NCBI GenBank assembly: GCA_050015055.1
Contig: JBEKCD010000005.1
Location: 191,115-255,114, forward strand
Length of the DNA: 64,000 bases
Source: JBEKCD01 sp050015055
Lineage (GTDB): Archaea; Thermoproteota; Bathyarchaeia; Bathyarchaeales; Bathycorpusculaceae
Reading direction: 5' to 3'
The translations under genes and the position numbers were made by a program. The notes below the pieces were generated by a model. It worked only from the letters and a program-made list of their open reading frames with translations, was not told the origin of the DNA and did no database searches. This document shows positions 33,439-42,722 of this stretch, piece after piece. Numbering within the stretch: the stretch's first letter is position 1; every line of letters begins with the position of its first letter.

Positions 33439-35004
33439 TCATGCGAACGGAATAACTGTAACTTCCATGGATTGAAGGTTCACAACAGGAACTTTGGCAG
33501 GTGTTGGCATGAAGCCGTTTCTCCGCATGTAGTCTGTTTGTTCTTGCCAGCATCCTGAGTTCACGATCAAGACCCCGCGGTAGTTAGCGTATTCTAATGC
33601 ATGCACGTGCCCGGCGTGGAAAATGTCTGGGACTCGCTGAATAACGAGCGGGTCTCTGTTTTCGGGAGACAGGGGTGTTTTTCCGCCATATACTGGTGCC
33701 AAGTGCCGGCTCTGCAATAGGAGTCTCATCGCTTTTTCGGGACGGCTGTGACTCATGTCCGGCACTGTTGAAATCACATCGTCCAAGCTTCGTCCATGGA
33801 AAACTAGTATCTCAACACCGTGCAGGCTGAGAGTGCATGGGCTGCCTAGGGAACGGACTTTTCTTGAGTCCTGCAGGGTCTCGAGGAAAGTGTCTGCTAT
33901 TGCTGGCTGGGGCAAGGCTTTTCTGGGGGCATCGTGGTTTCCGGGCGTTACTATTACTTCTATGTAGTCTGGGATTTGTTCAAGGTACTTTGAGGCGAGC
34001 CTGTACTGTTTGTGCACGTCTTTGATGGCTAGCTCTCTCACTTGGTTAGGGTAGACTCCCACACCGTCGACTATGTCGCCTGCCACCAGGACATACTTGA
34101 CGTGGCCTGCAATTTCCCGTGACCTTTCATTGCCGTATTTGCCGTTGAGCCACAATATGAAGCGGTCGAAGGCTTCTCGCGTGAATTTTGTGCTGCCAAC
34201 GTGCATGTCTGAGGTAAGTACCGCATAGACTGGCACTGGAGCTTTGCGAGGTGTTTTTTGAGGTACGTCTGGTAGGACGATGTCTTCTGCGATTAGCAGA
34301 TTGCTTCTTGTTTTCACCACGCCTAAACAGACAATCTGATCGAGCATGAGAAACCGCGCCTTTTTCTGAAGATCAGATGAGGCATTCTGGGGCACAAGCA
34401 CGGTCATGTTCGCTGTCAAATCCTCGACCGTGAGTATCGTCTTCTGCTTCGACTCCCTCTTCTCGGTTATCATGCCAATTATTTTGAGCCTCGTCCCTGA
34501 TTGGGATCTCAAGGCGTCCATAACTGACGCTGCGCTTTTCACATCCATTCTTTGCCTGAGCAGTTTCTCTGTCTGTTTGAATCGGTCTTGGAAGTACTCT
34601 AGGTAATCCTCGATTGTTCCGCTTGAGCTGAGCTTGGTGCTTGGGTCGTCGATTATTGTGATGCTTGCGTCAACGTCTTTTGCGTAGGGGTGGAAGGGCG
34701 CCTTGTTCTCTGTAGTCTGTGGCGTTCGTGGTTCCAGCAATGGCTCTGGCCGGTCCTCAAGGGGTTCGCCGGCAATTTCTTCTGCGGGTTTCTCCACTTC
34801 CACCATTCGTTCCAAGAAGTTTCTTTCTATGAAGAACGGTCTTTCTCCGAGTTCTTCTAGCTGTTTGATTGCTTTGCTCATGACTTCGGCTGGATCTTCC
34901 GTCGCCATTATTGTGTTTAAGAACTCGAAGGCTTCCTTATTCAGCTGATACCCTGCCGCAAGGGTCAGTTCTACAGCTTTTTGCAGTTTTCCTTCATCAC
35001 TCAT
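33439..35004 (-). CDS. polB: DNA polymerase D small subunit DP1 (proofreading)
   Basis: DP1 carries an OB-fold region (about residues 150-235, RLKIIGMITEKRESKQK) and a C-terminal calcineurin-like phosphoesterase: LTSDMHVGSTKFTREAF, LVAGDIVDGVGVYPNQ, VTPGNHDAPRKALPQP, and FHAGHVHALEYANYRG. These Mn-dependent residues give the 3'-5' exonuclease. N-terminal YQLNKEAFEFLNTIM helices interact with other replisome factors. The frame is open upstream to 35247, but ATG at 35004 (521 residues) follows GGAGA and gives the usual N-terminus. It is next to orc1. Confidence 0.93.
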   Translation of the reverse strand: MSDEGKLQKAVELTLAAGYQLNKEAFEFLNTIMATEDPAEVMSKAIKQLEELGERPFFIERNFLERMVEVEKPAEEIAGEPLEDRPEPLLEPRTPQTTENKAPFHPYAKDVDASITIIDDPSTKLSSSGTIEDYLEYFQDRFKQTEKLLRQRMDVKSAASVMDALRSQSGTRLKIIGMITEKRESKQKTILTVEDLTANMTVLVPQNASSDLQKKARFLMLDQIVCLGVVKTRSNLLIAEDIVLPDVPQKTPRKAPVPVYAVLTSDMHVGSTKFTREAFDRFILWLNGKYGNERSREIAGHVKYVLVAGDIVDGVGVYPNQVRELAIKDVHKQYRLASKYLEQIPDYIEVIVTPGNHDAPRKALPQPAIADTFLETLQDSRKVRSLGSPCTLSLHGVEILVFHGRSLDDVISTVPDMSHSRPEKAMRLLLQSRHLAPVYGGKTPLSPENRDPLVIQRVPDIFHAGHVHALEYANYRGVLIVNSGCWQEQTDYMRRNGFMPTPAKVPVVNLQSMEVTVIPFA

Positions 35005-35426
35005 TCCGAGTTCTCCATTAATGTCTTGGGCGACTACGAAGGCTTCTTCCTCGTCCCGCATCGCCTCTTTTGGTTCGGCCGTGGAAGACATCCCCCTCAA
35101 CACAACTGTTCCAAAGTCTCTCTCATTGGAGATAACATGCTCTTGCCGAGGCGGACTCCCTTCTATTGTTCTGTATCCTTCTTCTTCTATTAACGTGTTT
35201 AGTCCGCAGCGGGCTTTGCAAACTTTTGTCGAGTGCCCCAATGGCATGCAGCGATGGTTTCACGCTTCCGCTTCTGTGTTTTGCAAAACCTGTTCTCGTC
35301 TCTGGTTTCTCAGCTGGATGCATGCTGATCATACTTCGACTGTTTGGTTCTAACAACAATATGCTAATCTATACGGGATGTTTCTTGTTACATGGCAGTA
35401 TCGATAGTCACATGCTTGGTGATTTA
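35005..35426. other. Divergent intergenic region of polB and the PhoU-like gene
   Basis: Both flanking genes have reading frames open into this region, but start codons with ribosome-binding sites lie at its edges (35004 minus and 35427 plus). Alternative starts for DP1 at 35091 and 35061 cannot be excluded. I see no other gene here. Confidence 0.4.
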
Positions 35427-36410
35427 ATGAGTGAACTACGCAAGGTGCAACGCACTCCGGGCGGTACCTTTTTTGTGTGCCTGCCAAAGCCTTGGGCCGA
35501 GCAATACGGCTTAAGAAAAGGATCGATCCTCGCTCTGAGCGAGACCGGTGAGGGCAAACTGGTCATAGACGCGAAACACGGTGTTGAGCCATCGCCGCGT
35601 ACTGTCACCTTGAAACCTGGACCCTATCTAGGACGTGAAATCATTGGAACGTACCTACTTGGTTTTGATGCCATTCGCGTTGAAGGAAAGGATCGCATTA
35701 GCTTCGAGATGCGAGATATCGTCAAAAACACGGTTAGTCATCTAGTCGGGCTGGAGATAGTTGAGGAGGATTATGCCCGCATTGTTTTGCAGTGTTTGTT
35801 GGAACCCTCGGGTTTTCCGCCTGAAAAGATTCTGCGACGTGGGTACACTATAGCTGCTAGTATGCACCGGGACGTTGCCAAGGCCTTCGTAGATGGTGAT
35901 GTTGCGCTGGCGAGGAGTGTGACAGCAAGGGATGATGAGGGGAACAGGCTCTACTTCCTTCTTGTTCGTATTCTTCGGACGATAATTCAAAACCCGAGTC
36001 TGAGTGAAAAACTGGGTGTTGGGCCGATTGAATGTTTAGATTATCGCTTGGCCGCAAGCCTCGTGGAAGCCATAGGCGACGAGTGCGTGCGCATATCCAT
36101 GAAGACAGTTGAACTAAATGGTGAAAAATTGGATGAAGACCTGAGAAAACAGTTTTTGGCTCTTCACGTGATTTGCTTTGGAGCTCACGAAGACGCCCTG
36201 ACGGCTTTCTTGGCAGGTTCTATAGACGTTGCAGAGAAGGTTCGGGGGATGCGAGATAAGGTTGAGAAAGAGTTTACTAGAATCGAGGAAGTTGCCAGAG
36301 CACAGTCACTCGACATCGTTGCTCAAATCCTCTCAGCAGCCTCATTTCTGAGACAAATCTACGAACACAGTGTGGACATCGCCGACCTAGCGGTTCCTAA
36401 AAAAACCTGA
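35427..36410 (+). CDS. AbrB-PhoU phosphate-uptake regulator-like protein
   Basis: Starting MSELRKVQRTPGGTFFVCLP (SpoVT-AbrB-like DNA-binding strand; residues 1-50), the 327-residue protein continues with helical PhoU-like repeats (VKNTVSHLVGLEIVEEDYAR, ARSVTARDDEGNRLYFLLVR with the E/D-x3-D metal motif, and DKVEKEFTRIEEVARAQSLD). This AbrB-PhoU layout is the archaeal form of PhoU, linked to phosphate transport control. No pst genes are nearby. ATG at 35427 has GGTGAT six bases upstream, although the frame is open from 35166. Confidence 0.82.
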   Translation: MSELRKVQRTPGGTFFVCLPKPWAEQYGLRKGSILALSETGEGKLVIDAKHGVEPSPRTVTLKPGPYLGREIIGTYLLGFDAIRVEGKDRISFEMRDIVKNTVSHLVGLEIVEEDYARIVLQCLLEPSGFPPEKILRRGYTIAASMHRDVAKAFVDGDVALARSVTARDDEGNRLYFLLVRILRTIIQNPSLSEKLGVGPIECLDYRLAASLVEAIGDECVRISMKTVELNGEKLDEDLRKQFLALHVICFGAHEDALTAFLAGSIDVAEKVRGMRDKVEKEFTRIEEVARAQSLDIVAQILSAASFLRQIYEHSVDIADLAVPKKT

Positions 36411-36421
36411 GGGTTCTATCC

Positions 36422-37642
36422 CTAAAATGGAAGCTTGTCCACTTTTTGTGGCTGCTTTGAAAGGGAAGCTTTTTCCCCTACCCTCAACTCGTCAGTGTAT
36501 TGCACTTCGCCGGACACGTCACAGTAGGATTCGATTGTAATTCTCTGGCCATAGATGTTGTTCGCACTTGCACCAGTTCGCAGAAGGATTTCTCTTCCGT
36601 AGACATTTTCTGCGTGGGCATCTCTGTCGATAATGACTTTATCTGCTCTTATGGACCCGTGCACTTCGCCTCTTCTTCCTATTTCAACGATGCGGGCAGT
36701 TACACCGTCATTCGTGGTAATTGAACCTCCGACTTCCACGCGTTCCTCGGCTGCAATTTTGCGTGCACGCACTGTTCCACCGATCTCTATGTCTCTCGCT
36801 GCGATTTCTTCACTCGCATTCACTCTTCCTCCCACCTCCAGCCTTCCCGAGAGTTTCAGAGAGCCTAAGATGTCAACTCTGCCGCCGACTTCCATGTGGC
36901 AACCTTGAGTCAAGCCTGCTATATCAACCGTGCCGCCTACATCGATTTCTTCAAATTCCAAGTCACCTTCAACCCTGAATGAACCTCCGACGTCTATTAC
37001 GCCTCCCTTGCTCTTTCCCGCAAGTCTCACTGTTCCGCCTACGTCTATTTCTTCAAATTCCAGAGGACTCACCGACTCGAAAGTCCCCCCCACGTCTATT
37101 TCACGGATTCTTCCTCCCGCGACTCTTGCAGTGCCGCCTACTTCTAAGCTCCTGATATCACTCTTGGACCGTATCCTGAGGCTGCCCCCCACTTCTATGC
37201 GGTCTGCAACAGCCTCCCCTTGGGCTTCAAACGTGCCGCCGATATCCACGTCTTCAGCCTTCACGTTTCCATCAACCCTCAAACTTCCTCCCACCTCAAC
37301 TTCCTCAACAGAAAGGTTCTTGCTCACGCACAACGTGTCGTCAACGTCAACTTTCGCTGCGGTCATGTTTCCTTTGACTTCCAAGCTGCCGTCTTCAACT
37401 TCAACCTCATCTCTTATTTCTAGGTCGCCATGAACTGTCACACTGTCTTCGGCTTCAAAGCTTTCCGCAGAAAGGGTGCATTCAAAGGTATCGTCGCCTT
37501 CGCAATGAACGGTGCCAGAAACTGTCACCTTGGGCGGTGACGAAGACCCTTTCACGGTCACATGTCGACCAATCTCTAGGTCTCCGTTCACGTTGTCAAG
37601 TGTAATTGTGCTTCTCGAAGGAACTGATGTTCTACCGCTCAT
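36422..37642 (-). CDS. Bactofilin-like polymer-forming beta-solenoid protein
   Basis: The 406-residue protein is built from about 18-21-residue repeats with the recurring core VGGT/S/R (EIDVGGTFES, DVGGTVRLAG, DVGGSFRVEG, EVGGRVDILG, EIGGTVRARK) across residues 100-340. Both flanks also have short beta repeats (GDLEIGRHVTVKGSSSPP; NVYGREILLRTGASANNIYG). This is the right-handed beta-helix of bactofilins, cytoskeletal polymers, but much longer than the usual 100-200 residues. Start ATG 37642 with GGAGGGTG upstream. It is followed on its 5' side by a small co-oriented gene. A structural or scaffolding role is likely. Confidence 0.75.
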   Translation of the reverse strand: MSGRTSVPSRSTITLDNVNGDLEIGRHVTVKGSSSPPKVTVSGTVHCEGDDTFECTLSAESFEAEDSVTVHGDLEIRDEVEVEDGSLEVKGNMTAAKVDVDDTLCVSKNLSVEEVEVGGSLRVDGNVKAEDVDIGGTFEAQGEAVADRIEVGGSLRIRSKSDIRSLEVGGTARVAGGRIREIDVGGTFESVSPLEFEEIDVGGTVRLAGKSKGGVIDVGGSFRVEGDLEFEEIDVGGTVDIAGLTQGCHMEVGGRVDILGSLKLSGRLEVGGRVNASEEIAARDIEIGGTVRARKIAAEERVEVGGSITTNDGVTARIVEIGRRGEVHGSIRADKVIIDRDAHAENVYGREILLRTGASANNIYGQRITIESYCDVSGEVQYTDELRVGEKASLSKQPQKVDKLPF

Positions 37643-37713
37643 TTCACACCCTCCACACTGAACATGCTGCACCACTTTAAAAGGGACACTCACATTTCGT
37701 GACTAGCACCCAC

Positions 37714-37947
37714 TCATTGAAGCGCCTGGGTTCTTCTGAGCAGGGCTTCCGCTTCTCTCACCGATGCAAAGCCAAGGGGTGTCCGAAAACCTTCAACACG
37801 TCCATGTGTGATGGAAGATGTAGATTCGTGCACGCGATGATGGAGTCCTAAGATATTGTGAATGAAACCTAGGAGTCCAGTCCTGCTAGCGAATTTATCG
37901 TCGCTTCCTTCGTTCCAACCCATTTTCCTTCTAACTTGTCTTGCCAT
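37714..37947 (-). CDS. Small protein upstream of the bactofilin-like gene
   Basis: The 77-residue protein starts MARQVRRKMGWNEGSDDKFA and includes TGLLGFIHNILGLHHRVHES and a C-terminal helix VREAEALLRRTQALQ. It has a clear ribosome-binding site (GAGGTGGTAAGA) and lies 72 bases upstream of the solenoid gene on the same strand, so the pair may be one operon. No family is recognised. It has neither membrane segment nor catalytic motif. Confidence 0.6.
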   Translation of the reverse strand: MARQVRRKMGWNEGSDDKFASRTGLLGFIHNILGLHHRVHESTSSITHGRVEGFRTPLGFASVREAEALLRRTQALQ

Positions 37948-38194
37948 TCTTACCACCTCATTCTTTTGTTGAGAATTGGTAAGCCACTGGATCCCTTAAA
38001 AGGCGACGCACGTGAGGAGAACACATTTGGTAGTCACAAACTGTCTGGTCTGACGACGACTTACACATGCCTACTATCGCTCTTTAAATTGAGACTTAGT
38101 GTAGGAGGAAAGGCGCCGAAGATCGATGGTAGACAAATCTGAATGTAAACTTTGAATATCAAGGACGTTCGGCAGCCAAAAACGCCAGTGTCTT

Positions 38195-38470
38195 CTACTT
38201 TTCTAGTGCGGCGAAGAACTTTCGCATCCGCTTGTATGTTTCGAGGTATTCTAGTCCCCACTTTGTTGCTCTGTACTTCTTCGAGTTTTCGAAGTTGACT
38301 TCGTTTATGAAGCCATGTGCAACCAGAAAATTCAATTCTTTCTTCGTTCGGTCTACAGGCATGTTGGCTCCATAGGAGACCCTTGTTAAAGAGCAGAGCC
38401 CTTTCTTGGCGACTATTTCCACTATATCCGCGTAGATGTCGTACTTAGTTCTTCTCTGTTCGCTCGACAA
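38195..38470 (-). CDS. Winged-helix DNA-binding protein (HTH_45 / ArnR1-like)
   Basis: The 91-residue protein is one winged helix: YDIYADIVEIVAKKGLCSLT, recognition-helix region GANMPVDRTKKELNFLVAHG, a wing FINEVNFENSKKYRATKWG and a C-terminal dimerisation helix LEYLETYKRMRKFFAALEK. This resembles the archaeal HTH_45 group of single-domain regulators. The TTG at 38470 lies about 30 bases below TTTAATAATA, suggesting a leaderless message. It is divergent from uridine phosphorylase, which it may regulate. Confidence 0.75.
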   Translation of the reverse strand: MSSEQRRTKYDIYADIVEIVAKKGLCSLTRVSYGANMPVDRTKKELNFLVAHGFINEVNFENSKKYRATKWGLEYLETYKRMRKFFAALEK

Positions 38471-38538
38471 GAAACAGTGACTCCAAGTTCCACTATTATT
38501 AAATGTTGCACATTTAATCTTAATTGCGGTGAGACAAG

Positions 38539-39366
38539 GTGCACTCAACAGTTTCGAATCATAAGCAATACCACATTGCCTGTGGGCCTGGTGATTTGAC
38601 TGAATACTTGCTAGTGCCAGGCGACCCAGACCGTGTTCCAAGAATCGCAAAATCGTGGGATTCGGCCAAAGAAGTGTCCAGTCACCGTGAATTCCGTAGC
38701 TACACGGGCAGGTATAAAGGCGTTCCCATCTCCGCCCTCTCAAGCGGCATCGGTCCAGCTTGCATGGCTATCGCTGTCAACGAATCTTCAAACATAGGGG
38801 TGAACACTTTCATCCGCGTCGGAAGCACCGGAGCAATTCAAGAAGGCATTGCTTGTGGCGACCTCATCATTTCCAGTGCTGCTGTACGTCTTGACGGCAC
38901 AAGCAACTGTTACGTTATGCCCGAGTATCCTGCGGCAGCTAGTTACGAGGTCTTGTTGGCCTTGATTGAAGCTGCTGAAAGCTTGAACATCTGCAAATAT
39001 CATGTGGGCGTAGCGGCGACAACCTCAGACTTTTATGCTGGGCAAAACCGGACAGTCGCCAAAACCTGCTCTTCTAATATGGAAAACTTGCTTCCGACAT
39101 TACAGAAGGCCGGGGTGCTCAGTTTTGATATGGAAACGGCAACGTTGTACACTCTGGCGGGTCTTTACGGGCTAAGGGCGGGCTCAGTCTGCGCGGTTTA
39201 CGCTAACCGTTGTACAGACGAGTTCAAACCAGGCGAGGGCGAAGAAAATGCCATAAGAATCGCGAACGAAGCTGTGAAAATACTCGACGAATGGGACGCT
39301 GTGAAGAGGAGGAGAAAAAGGCAATGGGTGTTCCCCTCGTTAATCGCAAGCCGAAACCGAAAATAG
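38539..39366 (+). CDS. udp: Uridine phosphorylase
   Basis: The 275-residue protein of the PNP/UDP family has LVPGDPDRVPRIAKSW at the phosphate-binding start, SSGIGPACMAIAVNE, RVGSTGAIQEGIACGDLIIS and FDMETATLYTLAGLYGLRAG, with Met-Glu contacting ribose. It cleaves uridine (or related nucleosides) with phosphate to base and ribose-1-phosphate. GTG start at 38539. A winged-helix gene faces it across 68 bases. Confidence 0.9.
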   Translation: MHSTVSNHKQYHIACGPGDLTEYLLVPGDPDRVPRIAKSWDSAKEVSSHREFRSYTGRYKGVPISALSSGIGPACMAIAVNESSNIGVNTFIRVGSTGAIQEGIACGDLIISSAAVRLDGTSNCYVMPEYPAAASYEVLLALIEAAESLNICKYHVGVAATTSDFYAGQNRTVAKTCSSNMENLLPTLQKAGVLSFDMETATLYTLAGLYGLRAGSVCAVYANRCTDEFKPGEGEENAIRIANEAVKILDEWDAVKRRRKRQWVFPSLIASRNRK

Positions 39367-39496
39367 TTAGGCAATGAACGGGATTGGCTCTTTCACGTAC
39401 GCAGAGCAATCAATGCTTGTTTAACGAACAAACGTAGCATCAATATTTCTCTACTGGATAAAGCTAAAAGCCTCTGCTTAGAATCCTTAAGACAGT

Positions 39497-39622
39497 GCCG
39501 GGGTGGCGGAGTGGTTATCGCGCTGGCCTCGAGATCAAACTCTGAAAAAAGAGGGGCTAGAATGAAGGACAAGCAAGCCAGTGGGCCTTTGGCTCGCAGG
39601 GGTTCGAGTCCCTTCCCCGGCG
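39497..39622 (+). tRNA. tRNA-Ser (CGA) with a 42-base intron
   Basis: The acceptor arm GCCGGGG (39497-39503) pairs with CCCCGGC (39615-39621), with discriminator G and an encoded CCA at 39623-39625. The anticodon stem CTGGC/GCCAG (39523-39527, 39577-39581) encloses the loop CTCGAG..A, anticodon CGA at 39530-39532. An intron at 39534-39575 interrupts the canonical position 37/38. The variable arm (GGGCC TTT GGCTC) is long, as in serine tRNAs, and the T-loop GTTCGAG is normal. The splicing endonuclease should remove the intron. Confidence 0.9.
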
Positions 39623-39682
39623 CCAATTTGCCAGTTAGAGCTTGTTTCCAAGTTATGTTGGACAAACAAGTTCAATCTGAGC
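39609..39682 (+). repeat. Putative attachment-site repeat, copy A (tRNA 3' end and flank)
   Basis: The last 14 bases of the tRNA-Ser gene, CCA and about 57 bases beyond it are repeated at 40631-40703 with roughly three-quarters identity, including TTCCCCGGCGCCA and AGTTAGAGCTT and GTT/TTGGA-AAACAAGT. A tRNA 3' end duplicated downstream is the usual outcome of site-specific integration. Confidence 0.6.
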
Positions 39683-39781
39683 GTTGGAGATTAACGTGAA
39701 AGGATAACGTGAATTGACCTCATGTGCAGAGCGAGCGTCATATATAATCGAAAATAATTGCTTAGTTTGTGCGTGTCACTT

Positions 39782-40590
39782 ATGAATAAAAGGAGGGTTC
39801 TCGTCGTGGGCGGGACCGGGCTTCTTGGATCAAGGCTCGTTCGTTCATTACTCGACAGAGGACACAAGATCGAGGTTCTCGATACGAGGCACGGAGAACT
39901 CGAAGATATGAAGACCAGCCCGAACTTGGAATTTGTAGGCATAGGAAGCGATGAATTGTGCGGAGGGATGGCAGACAAGCGGATTGTCAATGGAGCGGTT
40001 GAAGACGTCGACGTTGTCTATCACTTGGCAATCAACTGGGATGGTGCAAGCTGGAAACACGCGCTCCCTTTGGCAGAGTTGTTCGATGCTAACATCAGGG
40101 GAACGCTCAACTTGCTTGAAGCATCAAAATCTTCTGGCGTAGGCCACTTTCTCTTTTCGAGTAGTGCCGCAGTTTATGGAGAAACCGAACGGACAATGTC
40201 CTTGCGACAAGGTGCTACGAAGGGCAGAGTTGTAGACGAAGAAACAGTGTGCTTACCAGAGCTTTGGGATGGTGACCCTGGACCAGCTTATGCCATAGTC
40301 AAGCTGACGACTGAGAAATTGTGTATGATGTACAATTACCATTACGGATTGCCAGTAACCGTCTTCCGGATAGAGTACATTTTTTCAAGTATCAAAGAAC
40401 TCGGTGATCTTGCGAACATTCATATTGACGATGTTGTCGAGGCCTTCCTGCTTGCTACCTTGAACAAGAAAGCGTATGGCCAAGTTTTCAACCTTGCTTA
40501 TCCAGCACCAATATATCTGTAAAAAAGATAACCGCAGCTATTGGCTGGAAGCTTTTGAAAACCGAGATGTTCCGTGGAAAGAAAGTCTAG
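39782..40590 (+). pseudogene. NAD-dependent epimerase/dehydratase, frameshifted and truncated
   Basis: The N-terminus RRVLVVGGTGLLGSRLVRSL is a Rossmann GxxGxxG motif; SSSAAVYGE and the YxxxK pair in AYAIVKLTTEKL are short-chain/extended epimerase features. The frame stops at 40522 just after NLAYPAP, within an ATATAT tract. The next frame carries on with ISVKKITAAIGWKLLKTE to a stop at 40588, consistent with a frameshift. Full family members are 300 or more residues, so the C-terminal substrate domain is also lost. It lies between two att-like repeats. Confidence 0.7.
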
Positions 40591-40630
40591 CATAATCACG
40601 CATCTCTTTTATGAGTATCTGGCCCTGAAA

Positions 40631-40703
40631 TCCATTCCCCGGCGCCATTTTACTAGTTAGAGCTTACTTCTAGGGTATTTTGGATAAACAAGTCCACTTT
40701 AGC
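40631..40703 (+). repeat. Putative attachment-site repeat, copy B
   Basis: This copy of the tRNA-Ser 3' end (TTCCCCGGCGCCA) continues into the same flank as copy A, with TAGTTAGAGCTTAC and GGATAAACAAGT. No tRNA body precedes it. It separates the decayed epimerase from the metal-resistance genes. Confidence 0.6.
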
Positions 40704-40796
40704 GCGCGACCAAAGAACTAATCCATGTTATTCAGAAAACGAAAATAGATGCGCGTGCTACAAGCGTATCTATAGTTTGTTACTATGCACCGATGC

Positions 40797-42722
40797 TTAT
40801 CTCTTAATATTGGCTAGAGGTTTTGGCTTACTCAGCAACAATAAAGCGGAATTGATTACCACTGATATGCATCCGGCTTCTGCAAGAACAACCGCTAGGA
40901 CTGGATTCAAGATGCCAAAGGCGGCTAAACTCAATGCGACTATGTTCCAGATGAAGGCGTAAACTATGTTCCCCTTCATTCTGTTAAACGCCTTCCGACT
41001 CAGGCTAATCGCATATTCAACCTTTGTCAAGTCGTCTCCAAGCAGAGCCACGTCAGCGGTCTCAACAGCCACATCGCTGCCAGCCGCACCCATCGCAAAC
41101 CCAACATCGGCATTAGCCAAAGCAGGAGCATCATTCACGCCGTCACCAACCATCGCAACAACATTGCCTTTTTTCATTTCCCCAATGACCGCAACCTTCT
41201 GTTCAGGTAAAAGCTCAGCATGGTACTCATCAACCCCGATCTGCTCAGCGATAGATTTAGCAGTCCGCATGTTATCGCCAGTTATCATAGCAGTCTTGAT
41301 TCCTAAGCGCTTAAGCCTCTGTATAGCTTCCACAGAATTCTCCCTGACTGTGTCAGCCATAACGACTATGCCGATAACATGCTTGTCTAGCGCTACGGGA
41401 ATAGCTGTTTTCCCCTCGCTTTCAACCATGCTCATCAATTGATTCGCTTCTTCTGAAATCGCCGTTTCAATCATCTTAGTTCCAATTAGGATATGCTTGT
41501 TTCCGTAATGGGCGTCCACGCCATGCCCTGGAATAGTTTTGAAGTTTGTGGGATCAGGAATCTTCATGCCCGTCTCAGTTGCCTTAGCGATGATGGCTTT
41601 GGACAAGGGATGTTCTGAGAATTTCTCAGCAATTGCTGCATACTTGATTGTATCCGCTTCAGAGTAATTACCGAAGGTTTTTATCTCAACAACCTTAGGT
41701 TCGCCCATGGTTAACGTGCCAGTTTTGTCGAATGCGACCAGCTTTACGTCCTTTAGCCTTTCGATGTGTGTGCCACCCTTGATTATTATGCCATTCATGC
41801 TGGCATTACCGATGGTTCCAGCTACAGCGACAGGAACAGCTATTGAAAGCGCGCAAGGACATGCGACTAAGAGAACAGTCACGGTTCTTGCCAGTGCCAC
41901 CTCAAAACCAATTGTGAAATAGCTGGCCGCAAATACGACAGATGCCAAAACTGCCATGATTGGCAAGAAGTATGTGGTAAATCGGTCTGCAACGTTCTGT
42001 ATGGGTGCTTTTTTCTCTTGAGCCTCTTCGACAAGTTGAATGAGGTGGGCGAGCGTAGTGTCCTCAGCGATTTTTCCAACTTTAATTTCTAATGCTCCAT
42101 GTTCATTAAGCGTGCCAGCAAATGTGCGGTCCCCTACTGTCTTTTCCGCTGGAATCGATTCGCCGGTTATGGTTGCTTGGTTAACGGTGCTGTGTCCAGA
42201 AACTACTGTTCCATCAACGGGTATTTTATCGCCTGGTTTGACTAAGACGATTTCGCCTATCTTGACCTCGTTTATGGGTATTTCAAATTCTGCGCCGTCT
42301 CGACGTACGTGAGCTGTGGTGGGGCTCATGTTTATGAGCTTCTCAAGCGCGCCTCTTGTTCTATGGATAATGTATCCTTCAAGGGTCATACCTGCGAGTA
42401 TTATGAACGCCACTATAGCTGATGCTGTGAGATAACCAACTGCTTGTGCTGTGCCGGTGGCTGATGCTGAGGGTAGTACGAGACCAGCTGCTACTGAAAT
42501 AAAGATGGCGATAGTTGCAAACAATTGGGCAGTGACATTTCCATGCCGCAGGGATCGAATGCCGTGCAAATAAATACGGTAGCCTAAGGCAACGGCGATC
42601 AAAGTCAAAACAATGCTAATTTCATGCGCATAAGTTACTTGAGTTCCAGATACCAGGGCACCTGCTAAAGCGAATAGCCCGAGTAAAATTACTAGAATTA
42701 CGCCTTTGATGTGCTCTCTCAT
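40797..42722 (-). CDS. P1B-type heavy-metal ATPase without N-terminal metal-binding domain
   Basis: The 641-residue ATPase has the membrane CPC motif (288-290, VACPCALS), actuator TGES (186-189), phosphorylation DKTGTLT (Asp332), His371-Pro372 and GDGVNDAP. No HMA domain is fused; a separate CxxCxxC protein overlaps its start by four bases. The last helices read FIWNIVALSLAAFG and AEAGCISVVINS. They have an acidic residue where ZntA-type pumps have Asp, but SVV-N resembles copper pumps, so Zn/Cd versus Cu export is unresolved. The linked CadC-like regulator favours Cd/Pb/Zn or arsenic-type stress. Confidence 0.9.
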   Translation of the reverse strand: MREHIKGVILVILLGLFALAGALVSGTQVTYAHEISIVLTLIAVALGYRIYLHGIRSLRHGNVTAQLFATIAIFISVAAGLVLPSASATGTAQAVGYLTASAIVAFIILAGMTLEGYIIHRTRGALEKLINMSPTTAHVRRDGAEFEIPINEVKIGEIVLVKPGDKIPVDGTVVSGHSTVNQATITGESIPAEKTVGDRTFAGTLNEHGALEIKVGKIAEDTTLAHLIQLVEEAQEKKAPIQNVADRFTTYFLPIMAVLASVVFAASYFTIGFEVALARTVTVLLVACPCALSIAVPVAVAGTIGNASMNGIIIKGGTHIERLKDVKLVAFDKTGTLTMGEPKVVEIKTFGNYSEADTIKYAAIAEKFSEHPLSKAIIAKATETGMKIPDPTNFKTIPGHGVDAHYGNKHILIGTKMIETAISEEANQLMSMVESEGKTAIPVALDKHVIGIVVMADTVRENSVEAIQRLKRLGIKTAMITGDNMRTAKSIAEQIGVDEYHAELLPEQKVAVIGEMKKGNVVAMVGDGVNDAPALANADVGFAMGAAGSDVAVETADVALLGDDLTKVEYAISLSRKAFNRMKGNIVYAFIWNIVALSLAAFGILNPVLAVVLAEAGCISVVINSALLLLSKPKPLANIKR

